A stretch of DNA of 9,044 bases from an uncultured Clostridia bacterium. Its GTDB lineage: Bacteria > Bacillota > Clostridia > Christensenellales > Pumilibacteraceae. The stretch covers positions 1-9,044 of the forward strand of contig USEG01000025.1 in NCBI GenBank assembly GCA_900553555.1, read 5' to 3'. The position numbers were made by a program, and so were the translations under genes. Below the pieces are notes generated by a model that was not told where the DNA came from, ran no database searches, and saw only the letters and a program-made list of their open reading frames with translations. This document shows positions 1 through 5,819 of the stretch, piece after piece; the first letter of the stretch is position 1, and each line of letters starts with the position of its first letter.

Positions 1-337
1 AATCTCCTTGGTTCGTCAGACTTTCGAGAAAGGCAATAAGAGCCTGCTTTTGCCTGCGCGTCAATTTTTCGGCAAGCTGCATAAGTTTTGCCGTCTCCTC
101 TCCGTAACGTATCGCGTTTTGATCGGCGCCGCGATAGCCCGTATCGCAATAGCCCGTCCTTCCCAGCAGTTCGTCGGTAGTCACACCGAACAAATCGGCA
201 AGCCTGACAACCGTTTCGAGGTCGGGCTGACTGTTGCCGCTTTCCCAGTTGCTGATGTTGCGCTGACTGTTGCCTATCTTTTCCGCAAGCTGTTTTTGCG
301 TCATGCCGGCTTCTTCGCGCAAGTCCTTTAGTTTCAT
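1..337 (-). CDS. XRE-family HTH transcriptional regulator, 3' end cut off by window edge
   Basis: Reading leftward from an ATG at 335-337, the frame stays open for 112 codons to the window edge, so the stop and any further C-terminus are outside. A good ribosome binding site (CGGAGGT, 343-349 on the minus strand) lies 5 bases before the ATG and fixes the start. Residues about 1-60 form a classic Cro/C1-type helix-turn-helix: it begins MKLKDLREEAGMTQKQLAEK, continues with the recognition-helix region SQRNISNWESG, then QPDLETVVRLADLFGVTTDELLG. A Lys/Gln-rich helical segment follows (about residues 87-108). Proteins of this family bind palindromic operators as dimers, usually as repressors. A 25-base near-palindrome lies directly upstream, between this start and a divergent consensus promoter, which suggests autoregulation and control of the rightward transcript (inference). 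The target and inducer are unknown. Confidence 0.9.
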   Translation of the reverse strand, partial: MKLKDLREEAGMTQKQLAEKIGNSQRNISNWESGNSQPDLETVVRLADLFGVTTDELLGRTGYCDTGYRGADQNAIRYGEETAKLMQLAEKLTRRQKQALIAFLESLTNQGD

Positions 338-354
338 TTTTTACCTCCGTATTA

Positions 355-379
355 TTTTTACCAAAATTATTGCTAAAAA
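355..379. promoter_or_regulatory. Probable operator (25-base near-palindrome) between XRE gene and divergent promoter
   Basis: TTTTTA at 355-360 and TAAAAA at 374-379 are the outer arms. The inner bases CAA (362-364) and TTG (371-373) also pair across the same dyad, with only single-position mismatches in each arm. The site ends three bases before the -35 hexamer of the rightward promoter and begins five bases upstream of the XRE gene's ribosome binding site. This is where a repressor could block both directions. Binding by the XRE protein is inferred from position and symmetry only. Confidence 0.5.
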
Positions 380-381
380 TC

Positions 382-410
382 TTGACATAGCAGTTTGTTT
401 ACTGTATAAT
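382..410 (+). promoter_or_regulatory. Perfect consensus sigma-A promoter pointing right, divergent from XRE gene
   Basis: TTGACA (382-387), a 17-base spacer and TATAAT (405-410) match the vegetative consensus exactly. The spacer holds a small dyad, CAGT (391-394) and ACTG (401-404), of the size typical for repressor half-sites. Transcription would start near 417 and run to the terminator at 686-720. No long ORF lies in that interval, so the transcript is either a small RNA or a very short mRNA. Confidence 0.75.
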
Positions 411-493
411 GGTAAAAGATAAGAAATAAAATTACTAAATTCGTATAAAAATAGCTTTTTTAGTCGAATTGGTAGCCAGGAGGTAGCAAATTT

Positions 494-556
494 ATGGTAT
501 GTAAAAGGCACGGGGACAAAGAAGCGGTCGCGCGCATGGCAGGAAAAACGCCTTGA
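494..556 (+). CDS. Candidate 20-aa small ORF with strong ribosome binding site
   Basis: AGGAGG at 478-483 lies 10 bases before an ATG at 494-496. The frame runs 20 codons to TGA at 554-556. The peptide starts MVCKRHGDKE and is hydrophilic and basic (three Lys, two Arg and one His), with no membrane-spanning stretch, so it does not resemble a type I toxin. It is not in the size range of standard gene calls and I do not recognise it. Its case rests on signals: it lies about 75 bases downstream of a perfect promoter, has a full Shine-Dalgarno, and is followed by a terminator. It could equally be the remnant of a longer deleted gene, or fortuitous within a non-coding RNA. Confidence 0.3.
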   Translation: MVCKRHGDKEAVARMAGKTP

Positions 557-685
557 CGATTAAATTGCGTTATCGGGCGCAGAAAGTATTGTTCTTTTAT
601 CCAAAAAATTATTGCGGACGGCCGTTTTATAAGCAGTAAACCAAAGCCGCCGTAGTAAGGCCGATAATCCGCCAAAAACAAAAAA

Positions 686-720
686 AAGACCGACAGGAAA
701 TGTTTCTGGCGGTCTTTTTA
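686..720. terminator. Bidirectional intrinsic terminator between the short + transcript and the exonuclease gene
   Basis: The left arm AAAAAGACCG pairs with CGGTCTTTTT on the right. CAG/CTG pairs continue inward after one mismatch, leaving a small loop. On the minus strand the stem is followed by a run of eight T. On the plus strand it is followed by a shorter T-run. It lies about 40 bases past the exonuclease stop codon, so it can end both converging transcripts. Confidence 0.85.
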
Positions 721-759
721 TAAAAGTCAAATAAGTTGTTTTGACGGATGACGCTTAAA

Positions 760-1791
760 TTACGGATTTACGTTGTTCTTTTGCCGGCGGAACGCTGCGC
801 CCGCTCTTTTTTTGAACTCGACTACGGGTACGGACTCCGCCGCTTTGTCAAGGGCGTCTTCATCCCACCCGGCAAGGTCCGTAAGTTCCTCCACCGTCAC
901 CAGCTTTACTTTGCGGGAGCGCATCTTTTTGGTCTGCGAATTCTCCTTTCCGGTATATACGAACATATTACATTCTTTTGGAGCCGTCATTATGCCGCCT
1001 TCGCTGTAAATCTTTTGGGCAAAGGCCAGCATTTTGCTGTAGTTTTTGCTCTCGAACGCGCGCTCGAAACTGATTTTACACCCCGACATACGCCCCTGTA
1101 CGCCGGAATACTTTTTTTCCAAATCGGCGCAGTACGCACGGAATACTTCCACGTCCTTTTTGCGCATTTTTTCGGGGTTTGCGATGCTTTGCCCGTCGTA
1201 AGTTATTTCGCCGTCCTTGAGCTCTCCCGAACACCACGGGTTTTCGGCAATGACTTCGTCGACGGACTTGTTTAGTTCGTCCAGCATTTTCTGCAGAATT
1301 TCCATTGTAAAAAAGGCGTCGTCGTCCGATTTATGCAAAATATTCTCGTCGTCCTGTTCTATGCCGTAAAAATCCAGAATTTTACTTAATCCGCGTATTT
1401 TGCCGTCGTTGTGAAGCTTTGCGTCCAGTCGCTGAACGTCGAAGAATTTCAGTTGAATGGGCGCAAGAGCATATCTCTCGCACGCGCGCTTTATAAATCC
1501 GGCGTCATTGCTGACGGCAAAACCTATAATTGTCGCAAGAGGGTCTTCCAGCAGACTTTTGATTTCTTCGTAGCGATGCGGAAAGGCGGGCGCCGCGTAA
1601 AATTCTTGTTCGCTGTACGCCAGCTTGATGCCTTGAGTCCCCGCCCGGTTGGACAACACGAACTTGCTCTCGGGGTTTATAAGCATGTCCTTTTGCTGTA
1701 TTACGTTAAATTTATCGTCCGCAATAACATAACCGATACTGCAAATATCGCTGCCGTTACTGCACTCAATGTCCAAAAACAGATACTTCAT
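760..1791 (-). CDS. DnaQ-like (DEDDh) 3'-5' exonuclease with C-terminal BRCT-like domain
   Basis: The product is 343 aa from the ATG at 1789-1791. The N-terminal half is a DnaQ/RNase T-type nuclease. It has Exo I, FLDIEC (Asp7 and Glu9), an Exo II-like segment IIGFAVSND around residues 88-96 (candidate Asp96), and Exo III, HKSDDDAF (His153 with Asp158, spaced H-x4-D). These acidic residues bind the two catalytic metal ions in the family. Residues about 231-310 (MSGCKISFERAF through KLVTVEELTDLAG) look like a BRCT module, a phosphopeptide or DNA-end binding fold seen in bacterial exonuclease fusions and NAD-dependent ligase. A role in DNA repair or proofreading is likely, but the exact substrate is unknown. 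A TTG in the same frame at 1825-1827 would add 12 residues, but it overlaps the -35 element, so the ATG is preferred. No ribosome binding site precedes the ATG. Confidence 0.85.
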   Translation of the reverse strand: MKYLFLDIECSNGSDICSIGYVIADDKFNVIQQKDMLINPESKFVLSNRAGTQGIKLAYSEQEFYAAPAFPHRYEEIKSLLEDPLATIIGFAVSNDAGFIKRACERYALAPIQLKFFDVQRLDAKLHNDGKIRGLSKILDFYGIEQDDENILHKSDDDAFFTMEILQKMLDELNKSVDEVIAENPWCSGELKDGEITYDGQSIANPEKMRKKDVEVFRAYCADLEKKYSGVQGRMSGCKISFERAFESKNYSKMLAFAQKIYSEGGIMTAPKECNMFVYTGKENSQTKKMRSRKVKLVTVEELTDLAGWDEDALDKAAESVPVVEFKKRAGAAFRRQKNNVNP

Positions 1792-1798
1792 AACAGCT

Positions 1799-1827
1799 AT
1801 TATAGCGTTTTCGGCTTTTTTAGTCAA
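1799..1827 (-). promoter_or_regulatory. Consensus promoter of the exonuclease gene, predicting a leaderless mRNA
   Basis: On the minus strand TTGACT (1822-1827), a 17-base spacer and TATAAT (1799-1804) precede the ATG at 1791 by only seven bases. The expected start of transcription is therefore at or one base before the start codon. No Shine-Dalgarno fits in that space. Confidence 0.75.
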
Positions 1828-1828
1828 G

Positions 1829-1864
1829 TAATAAACAACGCCCGCTCCTATAAAGCGAACGTTG
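1829..1864 (-). terminator. Intrinsic terminator after the acyltransferase gene
   Basis: On the minus strand CAACG-TT-CGCT pairs with AGCG-GG-CGTTG (1836-1864). This gives 11 pairs, two of them G-U, around a 7-8 base loop, followed by TTTATTA. The U-tract is modest. It separates the acyltransferase gene from the exonuclease promoter, so the two same-strand genes are probably independent transcription units. Confidence 0.6.
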
Positions 1865-1879
1865 CGATTTTAATGATAT

Positions 1880-2923
1880 TTACTCGGCTGATTCGGCCGG
1901 CTTAGCTGCCGTTTCGGCATCTTTATGGTCGCGGTTGTGCCCGTCCCTTATATAATAATTGTACAATTCCTCGACGGCAAACTGGAGCTTAGTCAAAGGA
2001 TTTGCGTTTAGCACCGGATACATGAAATAAGTCTCTTCATCGGTGGCGATATCAAACGCGTTGCCTTTTTTGCGGAAATTGTAGTCTATATGAAGCGAAT
2101 ACATGGAGGCAACGGACTTTTTTAAGTCAAAGGTTTCGCCGTTGTCCAACGTTCCGCTAAACGCAAAACCGTTGGCGTCGTGCACGCATTTTACCGTGCC
2201 CTCGTATCTGAGCTCGCTGGCGTTGATGTGGTGCATAACGCGCACGATGTCCTCAAAGCGGTAAGTCCCCGCCTCTATTTCGCGGCGCACTTCGGCTTTC
2301 TCCCACAAATACCAATCGGGAACATGCTCGAAATAAGTTTCGCCCTCGACGGCGTGCAGCCGGCTGTAGCCGTCCATCTCCCACTTATGACCGCAGCTGT
2401 TGCACCAAATGTGCGTACCGTCCGAATCGGTGGTAAACTCCGATTTGCAATGCGGACATTTGTAGAGAATCTTGTGTATGTTTTTAGCGCGGTTTTTGCT
2501 TTTCATGAGCAGTTTGTGGTCGTACTGGTAGCGATACTGATCGTACACAAAAGACTGCTCTACGCGCTTTTGAATTTCGTCCGCGGTCATGTTTTTGATT
2601 TCTTCGGCGGACACCAGCACCGACGTCTTGGCGTATATAGGAATGTCGCGGTACGGATGTTTGCACCATTGGGGCGAGCGCAGAAAATTATTCTGAATGG
2701 TAAGACGCACCACCGGCACTCCCATTATCTTTATAAGTTTACCCAAACCGCCGTCCAGCTGTTCGCCTATTCCGCCGACGATAAAACGCGCTTCCGGATA
2801 CATGGTGATGGTAACCTTGTTTTTCGTTACGGCGCGGATCATGTGTTTTACCGTAACCGTTCCGTGCGTGAATTTGCGCTTGGGAATGATGCCCATTGCG
2901 GAACAGCCACTCCTTGCCGTCAA
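1880..2923 (-). CDS. PlsC-type acyltransferase, C-terminal part with zinc ribbon (separated by frameshift)
   Basis: This frame holds the second part of a lysophospholipid acyltransferase (1-acylglycerol-3-phosphate acyltransferase superfamily), which transfers acyl chains to lysophosphatidate-like lipids at the membrane. Visible are a motif II-like segment GIIPKRKFTHGT, motif III MYPEARF (equivalent to FPEGTR), and motif IV VPVVRL. Next comes a zinc ribbon with Cys pairs CPHC and CNSC (residues 156/159 and 174/177 of this frame), then about 170 residues of uncharacterised C-terminal domain ending in a charged, Ala-rich tail. The frame opens only after an in-frame TAG near 2930. The TTG at 2923 is not a convincing start. 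An ATG at 2896-2898 has AAGGAG 13 bases upstream, which is too far for efficient initiation. The natural reading is continuation of the upstream frame 2739-3185. Confidence 0.8.
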   Translation of the reverse strand: MTARSGCSAMGIIPKRKFTHGTVTVKHMIRAVTKNKVTITMYPEARFIVGGIGEQLDGGLGKLIKIMGVPVVRLTIQNNFLRSPQWCKHPYRDIPIYAKTSVLVSAEEIKNMTADEIQKRVEQSFVYDQYRYQYDHKLLMKSKNRAKNIHKILYKCPHCKSEFTTDSDGTHIWCNSCGHKWEMDGYSRLHAVEGETYFEHVPDWYLWEKAEVRREIEAGTYRFEDIVRVMHHINASELRYEGTVKCVHDANGFAFSGTLDNGETFDLKKSVASMYSLHIDYNFRKKGNAFDIATDEETYFMYPVLNANPLTKLQFAVEELYNYYIRDGHNRDHKDAETAAKPAESAE

Positions 2924-3185
2924 ATTCCTCTATTGCCGCCACCCAAGTTGTTTTGAGCGGCGTCAATGCGGCTATGGCTATCGGCATGTCTATCATGGAC
3001 GCGTGATTGCTAAGACACAGAACGGGACCTTTAAGATGCTTGGTCTCGCTCTTGTCCAGCTTAAAGCCCTTGAATACTTTTTCGAATCCCAGCCAAAAAA
3101 ATGTAAGCAGTCTTTCCAGCGCCACTAAATACCATGCGGGTTTTTGCGCCTGCTGAAACATATCAAAACGTTTTTTTTTCTTCAT
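2739..3185 (-). CDS. PlsC-type acyltransferase, N-terminal part with catalytic NHxxxxD motif (frameshifted)
   Basis: The ATG at 3183-3185 has AAAGGAT seven bases upstream and begins a basic, amphipathic N-terminus (MKKKKRFDMF). It is followed by an aromatic, hydrophobic segment, then the acyltransferase motif I NHASMID (residues 60-66), whose His and Asp form the catalytic dyad in this family. Homology-like sequence continues to about EFDGKEWLF (residue 95). After that the frame becomes a Gln/His/Arg-rich tail typical of out-of-frame reading, and the expected motifs continue in another frame. The full locus 1880-3185 is 1306 bases, one more than a multiple of three. An intact protein would be about 434 aa. 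It is either a genuine disruption or a sequencing/assembly indel. Confidence 0.8.
   Translation of the reverse strand: MKKKKRFDMFQQAQKPAWYLVALERLLTFFWLGFEKVFKGFKLDKSETKHLKGPVLCLSNHASMIDMPIAIAALTPLKTTWVAAIEEFDGKEWLFRNGHHSQAQIHARNGYGKTHDPRRNEKQGYHHHVSGSAFYRRRNRRTAGRRFG
2895..2906 (-). other. Apparent frameshift point in the acyltransferase gene
   Basis: Upstream coding ends plausibly at GKEWLF and downstream coding resumes at MGIIPKRK. The junction on the minus strand reads TTCCGCAATGGGC. One surplus base, or two missing ones, restores a single frame. Short runs (TT, CC and GGG) occur here but no long homopolymer. No stop codon lies next to the point, so a classic programmed frameshift at a stop is not indicated. 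Confidence 0.7.
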
Positions 3186-3214
3186 AATATTATCCTTTTC
3201 TTAATTTCATTTTC

Positions 3215-3243
3215 AATATATATTAAAAATCGTTTTATGTCAA
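3215..3243 (-). promoter_or_regulatory. Promoter of the acyltransferase gene
   Basis: On the minus strand TTGACA (3238-3243), a 17-base spacer and TATATT (3215-3220) lie about 30 bases upstream of the ATG at 3185, leaving a short leader that contains the AAAGGA ribosome binding site. A weaker second candidate just upstream reads TTGACA (3270-3275), 17 bases, TAAATT (3247-3252), so tandem promoters are possible. Confidence 0.7.
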
Positions 3244-3413
3244 GAGAATTTAGTCACATTTCGAAAATTTGTCAATTTATTATACACATTGTATTATATT
3301 TATACAGTTATAGGTGCCGTAATATAAATAATGCGGCCAAATTCAGCGCATAAAGTCTTATTCCCGACGTCTTTTTGCTTCCGCCGAATTACATTGAGAG
3401 CGTAAAAAACATC

Positions 3414-3442
3414 TTGACAATTTGCGTATTGTGTAATATAAT
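3414..3442 (+). promoter_or_regulatory. Perfect consensus promoter of the LysR gene
   Basis: TTGACA (3414-3419), a 17-base spacer and TATAAT (3437-3442) match the vegetative consensus exactly. The predicted start of transcription is near 3449, giving a leader of about 60 bases before the ATG at 3510. Confidence 0.8.
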
Positions 3443-3458
3443 AAATAAAGCAAATAAT

Positions 3459-3475
3459 AAGTATTTATAATGCTT
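3459..3475. promoter_or_regulatory. Candidate autoregulatory operator in the LysR leader
   Basis: The 17-base site has the dyad AAG-n-ATT-nnn-AAT-n-CTT, with twelve of its positions perfectly symmetric. It sits just downstream of the predicted LysR transcription start, where a bound regulator would hinder its own transcription. The region is A+T rich, so chance symmetry is possible. Confidence 0.35.
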
Positions 3476-3509
3476 AATAAAACAATTATATAAATTTATA
3501 GGTGCAAAA

Positions 3510-4403
3510 ATGATAAATACCCGGTTTCACACTCTGCTGGAAGTGTATAAACAAGGCAGCATTACCAAAGCCGCCCAGGCGCTTAACCTTACACAGCCCG
3601 CGGTAAGCCAACACATCAAATATCTCGAAGACGAATATCACGTCAAGCTGTTTTTACGCGGCGATAAAGAACTTAAAATAACCGAGGACGGCGAAATTCT
3701 GGTAAAATACGCCAAACGCATAAATTCGCTTGAACAAAGCCTTGTCACCGCGCTTAAAGACCGCAAGCGTCACATCCGACATCTGACTGTGGGCGTCACG
3801 CAATCGCTGGAAATGGGATTTACGACCAATCTTTTTACCGCGTTCTGCAACGAAAATCCCAAGACGCACGTCACCATCGTGTCCGACACCATTCAGGGGC
3901 TTTATCAAAAACTAAAAACCTACGAGCTGGACCTTATTCTCATAGACGGCAAGATATCGGACAATAATTTTAATTCGATACTTTTGGACACCGACTATCT
4001 CGTGCTTGCCGTCGGCAACGACAATCCGTTGTCCAAAAAGAGCCTGGTTACGCTGGACGAACTCAAAAAGGAAAATCTTATTCTGCGGCTGCCGGGGGCG
4101 GGTACGCGGACGCTTTTCGAAAACAATCTCAACAGCAACAACGAGACCATCGATGACTTTAACGTCATAATGGAAGTGGACAATATTTCCATTATAAAGG
4201 AACTGGTAAAAAACAACTTCGGCGTTTCGGTTTTGGCGCACAGCACCTGTCTTAACGAAATTAAGAAAAAGAAGTTTTCCGTTATACCCGTCGAAAACCT
4301 TTCCATAACGCGTGAAATCAACCTTATTTACCACCAGGACTTCGAATATACCGATATACTCAACGAAATTACCCGGCTGTACAGCAAAGTCAGCAGCGAC
4401 TGA
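3510..4403 (+). CDS. LysR-family transcriptional regulator
   Basis: The product is 297 aa, the usual length for this family. Residues 1-60 are the winged helix-turn-helix, with ITKAAQALNLTQPAVSQHIK (18-37), then a YLEDEYHVKLFLR wing region. A linker helix (about 61-90) leads to a two-lobed substrate-binding domain that starts with LTVGVTQSLE. LRLPGAGTR (192-200) matches the RxPGSGTR-like ligand-pocket signature of CysL/CysB-like and related LysR proteins. NNFGVSVLA (235-243) is the typical second-lobe segment. These proteins act as tetramers activated by small-molecule ligands. The ligand and target here are unknown. The gene is divergent from the acyltransferase gene and convergent with the LRR operon. 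Its ribosome binding site (AGGTG) is weak. Confidence 0.92.
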   Translation: MINTRFHTLLEVYKQGSITKAAQALNLTQPAVSQHIKYLEDEYHVKLFLRGDKELKITEDGEILVKYAKRINSLEQSLVTALKDRKRHIRHLTVGVTQSLEMGFTTNLFTAFCNENPKTHVTIVSDTIQGLYQKLKTYELDLILIDGKISDNNFNSILLDTDYLVLAVGNDNPLSKKSLVTLDELKKENLILRLPGAGTRTLFENNLNSNNETIDDFNVIMEVDNISIIKELVKNNFGVSVLAHSTCLNEIKKKKFSVIPVENLSITREINLIYHQDFEYTDILNEITRLYSKVSSD

Positions 4404-4477
4404 CAAACGAATTACGGTGCATTTTTCGGGCGTTAAACGGCATTCGACGACGCTAAAAAACCGCCATAGGTCTACAA

Positions 4478-4513
4478 AAAAAGGCTCTCAAAGATAAGTT
4501 TGAGAGCCTTTTT
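4478..4513. terminator. Strong bidirectional intrinsic terminator between LysR gene and LRR operon
   Basis: A perfect 15-bp stem (4478-4492 with 4499-4513, core GGCTCTC / GAGAGCC) closes a six-base loop. Both arms end in A/T runs, so it gives a T-run in either direction. It lies 75 bases after the LysR stop and 25 bases after the LRR gene stop on the opposite strand, so it serves both converging units. Confidence 0.95.
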
Positions 4514-4538
4514 ATCGTCATGCTTTTTGCTTTTGTGT

Positions 4539-5801
4539 TCAGGATAGCATATCGGCATCGTCATGATCAAAAATTTTTATCATCGCGTTGGCGACGTTTT
4601 CGGCGTACACCGCCGCCGCATGCGGATCGGTCAGCGTCTCTTTGGGAATATCTTCGCCGCCGCTTGTCCAGCCGCTTACATCCGTAAAGACAAGCGAATC
4701 AAGCGCTCTGCAATGTGCAAACGCCGTCTCTCCTATAAATACGGTTTTAAGGGGGATAATCATGCTTTCCAGCGACGAACATCCTTGGAAAGCCGAAGTC
4801 CCTATTCTTGTTATTCCGTCGGGAAGAAGGACGGTTTTAAGAGCGTCGCACATCAAAAATATTCCGTCGGGAAGTTCGGTAAGAGCCTGCGGCAAGGTAA
4901 TCTCTATAAGAGAGCCGCAATCGTTGAAAGCGTATTCGCCGATGGAGAAAACGCTGCCCGGCAGCACTATTTTCTGCAGCGCTTCGCAGCCGGAAAAGGC
5001 AGATTTACCTATTTCGTGGACGCCGACGGCAATGGAAACGTCTGTAAGCGACGGACAGACACTAAAGGCGAAGTCTCCTATTTTCGATACCGACGCCGGA
5101 ATGCTTACGCTCTCCAGTGACATACACTGCGCAAACGCATAATCGCCCAAAACCGTAAGCGACTGCGGCAGGCGGGCGTTTCGTATGTTCGTCGCCGTAA
5201 AGGCCTCCGCTCCTATCTTTACCAAAGTGTCGGGCCAGGCGATTTCCTCCAGTGCCAAACACCCCTTAAACGCGCCGTCGGAGATGGTGGTAAGATTTGC
5301 GGCAAACGTCACCGTCATAAGACTTTGACAGGCGTTAAAGGTGTTGCGTTTTATATCCTTAACGCCGTCCGGCAAAGTTATCTGCGTAAGCGATCCGCAG
5401 TAGGAAAACGCGCCGTCTCCCAAAACGGTAAGATTGTAGGGCAGGGTGACGTCCGTCAGCGAATAGCAGTAGGAAAACGCGTTTTCACCTATTTGCGTTA
5501 CGCTGTCCGGTATAGTTACGCTTTTTATGCCCGCATTGCTAAACGCTCCGTCGCCTATTCTCGTCACGGGTTTGCCGTCGAATTGGGAGGGAACGGTGAC
5601 ATTTAGATCCTTCGTATTGCCAAGAGCCGTGATTTCGTACGCGTCGCCGCCTTTTAGCAAGGCGTATTCAAACGTGCCGTCGGTAACCTTTTCGCTGTTG
5701 TTGCAAGCGGCGCCGAGCAACGCAAACACCGCCAAAATAGCAACAACCGCTATGAGTGCCGTCGCTTTCAGAGATTTTTTATACATATTTTTTATGTTCA
5801 T
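4539..5801 (-). CDS. BspA-type leucine-rich repeat protein, probable lipoprotein
   Basis: The product is 420 aa. The basic N-terminus and hydrophobic stretch (about 11-32) end in LLGAAC with Cys33. This resembles a lipobox, although the -3 position is Gly rather than Leu/Val/Ile. After a linker, residues 79-375 are 13 tandem LRR_5 (BspA/TpLRR) repeats of the form xxIGxxAFxxCxSLxxVxLPxx. Eleven are 23 residues. Repeats 1 (79-100) and 6 (193-214) are 22 residues and lack the consensus Cys. A non-repeat C-terminal segment follows, with SGW, a Pro/Gly turn and an acidic end. The family is usually surface exposed and involved in adhesion or protein binding. It is the last gene of the operon, 18 bases after degV, and ends before a strong terminator. 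There is no clear Shine-Dalgarno. The ATG at position 6 of the protein is an alternative start, also without one. Confidence 0.88.
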   Translation of the reverse strand: MNIKNMYKKSLKATALIAVVAILAVFALLGAACNNSEKVTDGTFEYALLKGGDAYEITALGNTKDLNVTVPSQFDGKPVTRIGDGAFSNAGIKSVTIPDSVTQIGENAFSYCYSLTDVTLPYNLTVLGDGAFSYCGSLTQITLPDGVKDIKRNTFNACQSLMTVTFAANLTTISDGAFKGCLALEEIAWPDTLVKIGAEAFTATNIRNARLPQSLTVLGDYAFAQCMSLESVSIPASVSKIGDFAFSVCPSLTDVSIAVGVHEIGKSAFSGCEALQKIVLPGSVFSIGEYAFNDCGSLIEITLPQALTELPDGIFLMCDALKTVLLPDGITRIGTSAFQGCSSLESMIIPLKTVFIGETAFAHCRALDSLVFTDVSGWTSGGEDIPKETLTDPHAAAVYAENVANAMIKIFDHDDADMLS

Positions 5802-5819
5802 TTTTACAAAAAGCCTTTT

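Larger units (their letters stand above)
417..720 (+). ncRNA. Predicted short transcript of about 300 nt (small RNA or peptide mRNA)
   Basis: The boundaries are inferred from the consensus promoter ending at 410 and the hairpin with T-run at 686-720. Inside are the 20-codon ORF and, at 614-672, a possible long-range pairing of GCGGA (614-618) with TCCGC (668-672), with a GGCC just inside each arm. No known riboswitch or tRNA signature is recognised. The XRE-side near-palindrome next to the promoter suggests regulated expression. This entry also describes most of the 338-759 gap; I see nothing else gene-like in it. Confidence 0.35.
3186..3509. promoter_or_regulatory. A+T-rich divergent control region between acyltransferase and LysR genes
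   Basis: These 324 bases contain no convincing gene. They hold promoters in both directions, listed separately. There are also two copies of TTATAGGTGC (3308-3317 and 3496-3505), the second forming the weak ribosome binding site of the LysR gene. The first copy sits in a dyad of TTATA (3308-3312) and TATAA (3323-3327). Divergent LysR-type regulators often control the adjacent gene from such a region, so these dyads are candidate binding sites (inference). Confidence 0.6.

Noticed and set aside
460..681. 73-codon open frame on the minus strand in the intergenic region
   Set aside because: It starts with TTG inside the terminator hairpin, has no ribosome binding site, and shows no recognisable domain.
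2180..2956. 258-codon open frame on the plus strand
   Set aside because: It lies entirely antisense to the acyltransferase gene, whose motifs and zinc ribbon are clear. It is a shadow frame.
3259..3266. TTTCGAAA as a CodY-like site
   Set aside because: It lacks the central spacing of the CodY box and only eight bases match. Chance is likely in A+T-rich DNA.
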